From NCBI GenBank assembly GCA_000708835.1, contig DF237602.1, forward strand, positions 1 to 46,224: a DNA stretch of 46,224 bases. The letters are read 5' to 3'. The position numbers were made by a program, and so were the translations under genes. The notes beneath the pieces were generated by a model, which worked only from the letters and a program-made list of their open reading frames with translations, had not been told where the DNA came from and searched no databases. Shown here piece by piece: positions 43,618 through 46,224 of this stretch (position 1 is its first letter; every line of letters starts with the position of its first letter). This DNA comes from Klebsormidium nitens. Its lineage: Eukaryota > Streptophyta > Klebsormidiophyceae > Klebsormidiales > Klebsormidiaceae.

Positions 43618-43829
43618 TCACCAAGACAAGGTTCAGTGCCAACGGGATAGTATGTAATGGAAGAGGGGCTTACCCGGCACAATGACAACCTCCGTCTGAC
43701 GCTCTTTCTGCCAGGGTTCTGATTGCTATCGTGACTTGTCTGGAATGGTGTCAATTGCGCATTGGGCCAGACGAACGTCGGCAACTGCGGTCTCAACAGA
43801 GGTCGTGTCCAACAAGAGCATCTGTGCAG
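43618..43829 (-). other. Possible upstream exon (CCB4 5' region)
   Basis: A strong acceptor-like tract ending TGCACAG precedes 43829. Two donor-like sites follow (CGG|GTAAGC near 43675 and CTTG|GTGAGT at 43618). One frame is Arg/Ser-rich (GRKSVRRRLSLCR) and transit-peptide-like. The phase does not fit the first placed CCB4 exon directly, so either another exon is missing or this is something else. Confidence 0.3.
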
Positions 43830-46224
43830 AGAAGGAAGAACGAGACCATCAAGACTTGAAGATCTGCCCGAAACATAGGAGCTACGGTTTTCCCCCTGTG
43901 CGTTGACTGGGGCTTATCGGCCAGAACTGGCAGAGAATGTCAATGCATCAGTTTAAGTAGGAAAGTCCAAGCAACAGTCCAAGCATTTACTACAATGATA
44001 TAAGAGGGCAAAGACATGTTCTTCTCTTGCAAGCAGTAGAAGCACATCTGGAACCAAAAAGCGGACCTGGTCAAGATCCGGAGCAGAAGCGCATGATGGG
44101 TGAGCAGAAGCATGGCGAGGGAGTAAGAACAGCAGATGGAGGGGTGTGACAGCAGGAGGTAGCTCGACGGCTGGACAACCTGTCCAGAGGTGTGCTGCGG
44201 CAAGATTACGAAGAGAATTGCAGCTGAACTTATCTTTCTCCCTAGTATTGCCGCACTTGGACTATATTGAGTCCCCGACTGGTGAACCCTTTGAAAGGCC
44301 TTGCCATCTGCGGGACTGTCAAGTATACCCTGCAAAGAGCAAGCAAATAAATAGTTCAGAATCCAAGAAGAGTGGAAGAAAGCTTGAGAGGTCTAGAAAT
44401 TGTTTGATACGAGAACAACACGTTCAGGAGGTGTATGTTGCTCTGGACATAGACAGCCTCTCAGAAGCCAGTCTGTTCACTCAAAAACGCTGAATATCAT
44501 GTGGAAAATGAGTCATGACCCCATCAGGACAGAACTCAATAGGCCATGCTGTTCCCAAAGTACATCCTATTTCATAAACCAAGTGTCAGTTGTTCCTCAA
44601 TTGAAGAAGGTGTTGTTTCCTTACCAGTCTAAGTTGGTTCCTTGCCGCATGGATAAACGCCATGTCTCTGGACCAGCTGCAACTCTCTGTTGGGTTGGGG
44701 CCAAGAACGGTGTTGCTACTCAACTTACCTGGAACTAACCTGTAACACACGAGAGTTCTACTCAAAAAGATCTCCAATTGCTTGCGGGTTTAAAATGACA
44801 TAGGCTGGCTCTATTCAGACCAAAACTGCTGGTCTTTGACGTTGAAAGAGCGAGACGAAGTTGCTGAGATCAATTGAAGGAATGTAGGTTGTTCCGTAGG
44901 TAGGCTGAGGAGAGGCGAAACAAGAGGCACGGTCTTTGCAACGCTTCTAAGCATGCTGATCTCTCAAATGAGAGAAAGCGACTCAAACAGGCAGGGCAAA
45001 TGAAGAGCGAAGGATTGGAAGCCACCAACATAGCAGTGACTGGAGTTCTGCGTTAAATTTGGAAGGTTGACCCTTCAAAATGATCTCAGCTGTGGCTATA
45101 CAGAACTTGCACAGTAAATACCTCCACGATTGGCACAGCGAATGCAACATTGAAATGCGAAAGTACTATGCCCCCCGGCAGACTTGAACTTTTGGCACCA
45201 ATAGATTAGCCAGCCAAAAGGCAATGCTGTCTCCCAGAGCTCCTATAGGGAACAGTTTTCTGCTGTAAACATCAGGGGGTAAGCGGACTTTTCTTATTGC
45301 GGTGGCAAACCGGTACTAGGAACTTTGTCAGTTTTCCAACTTTATGGAAAACTGGCCTAAATGTCCTTTAGAATGACATTGACTTCAGGAGGGCCAGCTT
45401 TCACAGATTTTGCCACTGTTGTGAATGATGGGGTACCACACACATGTAATTTCTTCAGGTTTGATCTGATTTCAGAGTCAGTCAGGATAGCTAGCCTGCG
45501 CTGCTACAGAAATAAATTTTGTCTCAATACAGTAGGTGTTTCTATCTCACCTCAAGGTTAGCATGGAACCCCCGCTCCTCACTTCATTGACAAGCAACAG
45601 CAGTGCAAGCGGTGGTGCACTTTTTGTTCCTAATGTACAGCTCTATGTACCATTCCAAGCCCCTTGAAATGCAGTCAATGTAAACAGCACGGGCCGCGCT
45701 TGAAAGAAAGCCTGCTTAATTCTGCTTTCTAAAGGGTAACCATATTAAAGTCCAAAAGTTCCTGCTGATACTGTAAAGTTGGCCAGTGGTGCTTCGATCA
45801 AAAGACAAAACCCAGTTGCTTCCCTGAGGAGGACGCCCTTCCTAGCTACCTACATCGCCCCTGCAGTATTAGAAACTAAGAGGTGGAGAGATTGGCTCGC
45901 CAAATTAACCTGAGGCTTAAGAGAATTTTTGAGGGGTGTGGGACATTGGCCCCCCATTGGCCTACCGGCCAATGTTCTCCACATATAGAGCCTTCAATAC
46001 TAGAATATGTACGTATTATGTTTGCATGCTGGATACACAAGTACGTAGGATACTGTGACGGTATCGTAACTATCAGTATAATCAGTCTCAATGTGTAAGA
46101 TAATTGAAAGCTCCGACGTACGCATTACGGTGATTACCATTTCGAGATGGAATTCCTAAGGCTATATATAGGGTCCCATAGGGTCTTTACACACAGGTGA
46201 ACTAGAAATGCCACCGGATCACCG
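43830..46224. other. Right end, no gene recognised
   Basis: Short frames on both strands show no motif I can support. It has a 10-bp perfect stem with a six-base loop at 45329-45354 and an 8-bp stem CATTGGCC/GGCCAATG near 45955-45975. It may hold the promoter of CCB4 and the edge of another gene beyond the window. Confidence 0.45.

Noticed and set aside
45160-45250. tRNA-like stretch with a TTCAAGT word on the minus strand
   Set aside because: The flanking bases do not form a T stem or acceptor stem.

Overview
The window looks like nuclear DNA of a green photosynthetic eukaryote, most likely a streptophyte alga. Genes have GT-AG introns. Two encode plastid functions: the cytochrome b6f assembly factor CCB4 and a plastid-type lysophosphatidic acid acyltransferase. 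Others have plant-type or animal-type relatives, namely a Tudor protein with a PDS5-like core and a COMT-type methyltransferase. Spacing is about one gene per 3-5 kb. The organism is inferred from gene content only. I see no rRNA, tRNA, CRISPR array or intact transposon.

Layout. 1-870: minus-strand fragment with a retrotransposon gag-like stretch and a frame break. 1521-1943: small intronless gene resembling a bacterial family. 4363-13985: four paralogous genes (A-D) for polytopic membrane proteins, each with one WW domain, in the order minus, plus, minus, plus. They form two head-to-head pairs (A/B and C/D). C and D begin with long transit-peptide-like extensions. I know of no described family with this architecture, and it is the best candidate for an undescribed system here. 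15017-18918 (minus): plastid LPAT, five exons. 19776-25034 (plus): calcineurin-like metallophosphoesterase, seven exons, head-to-head with LPAT. Both carry degenerate tandem copies of their own exons inside introns.

26625-30722 (minus): a secreted modular protein with a signal peptide, Cys-rich modules, three copies of a Cys module, a Thr/Pro mucin-like tract coded by a 15-bp minisatellite, and a phospholipase A2-like HD motif region. It may be one gene or two. 33951-35389 (plus): membrane-anchored COMT-like methyltransferase. 37095-38947 (minus): basic disordered protein ending in a Tudor-like domain. 40948 to about 43171 (minus): CCB4, with unresolved 5' exons. 43830-46224 has no gene I can support.

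Five apparent frame breaks occur in otherwise well-conserved coding sequence. Four look like the loss of one base in a homopolymer run. Assembly or sequencing error is the simplest explanation, but real pseudogenisation cannot be excluded from sequence alone. Exon limits were set by eye from splice signals and phase agreement, and no transcript evidence was available.
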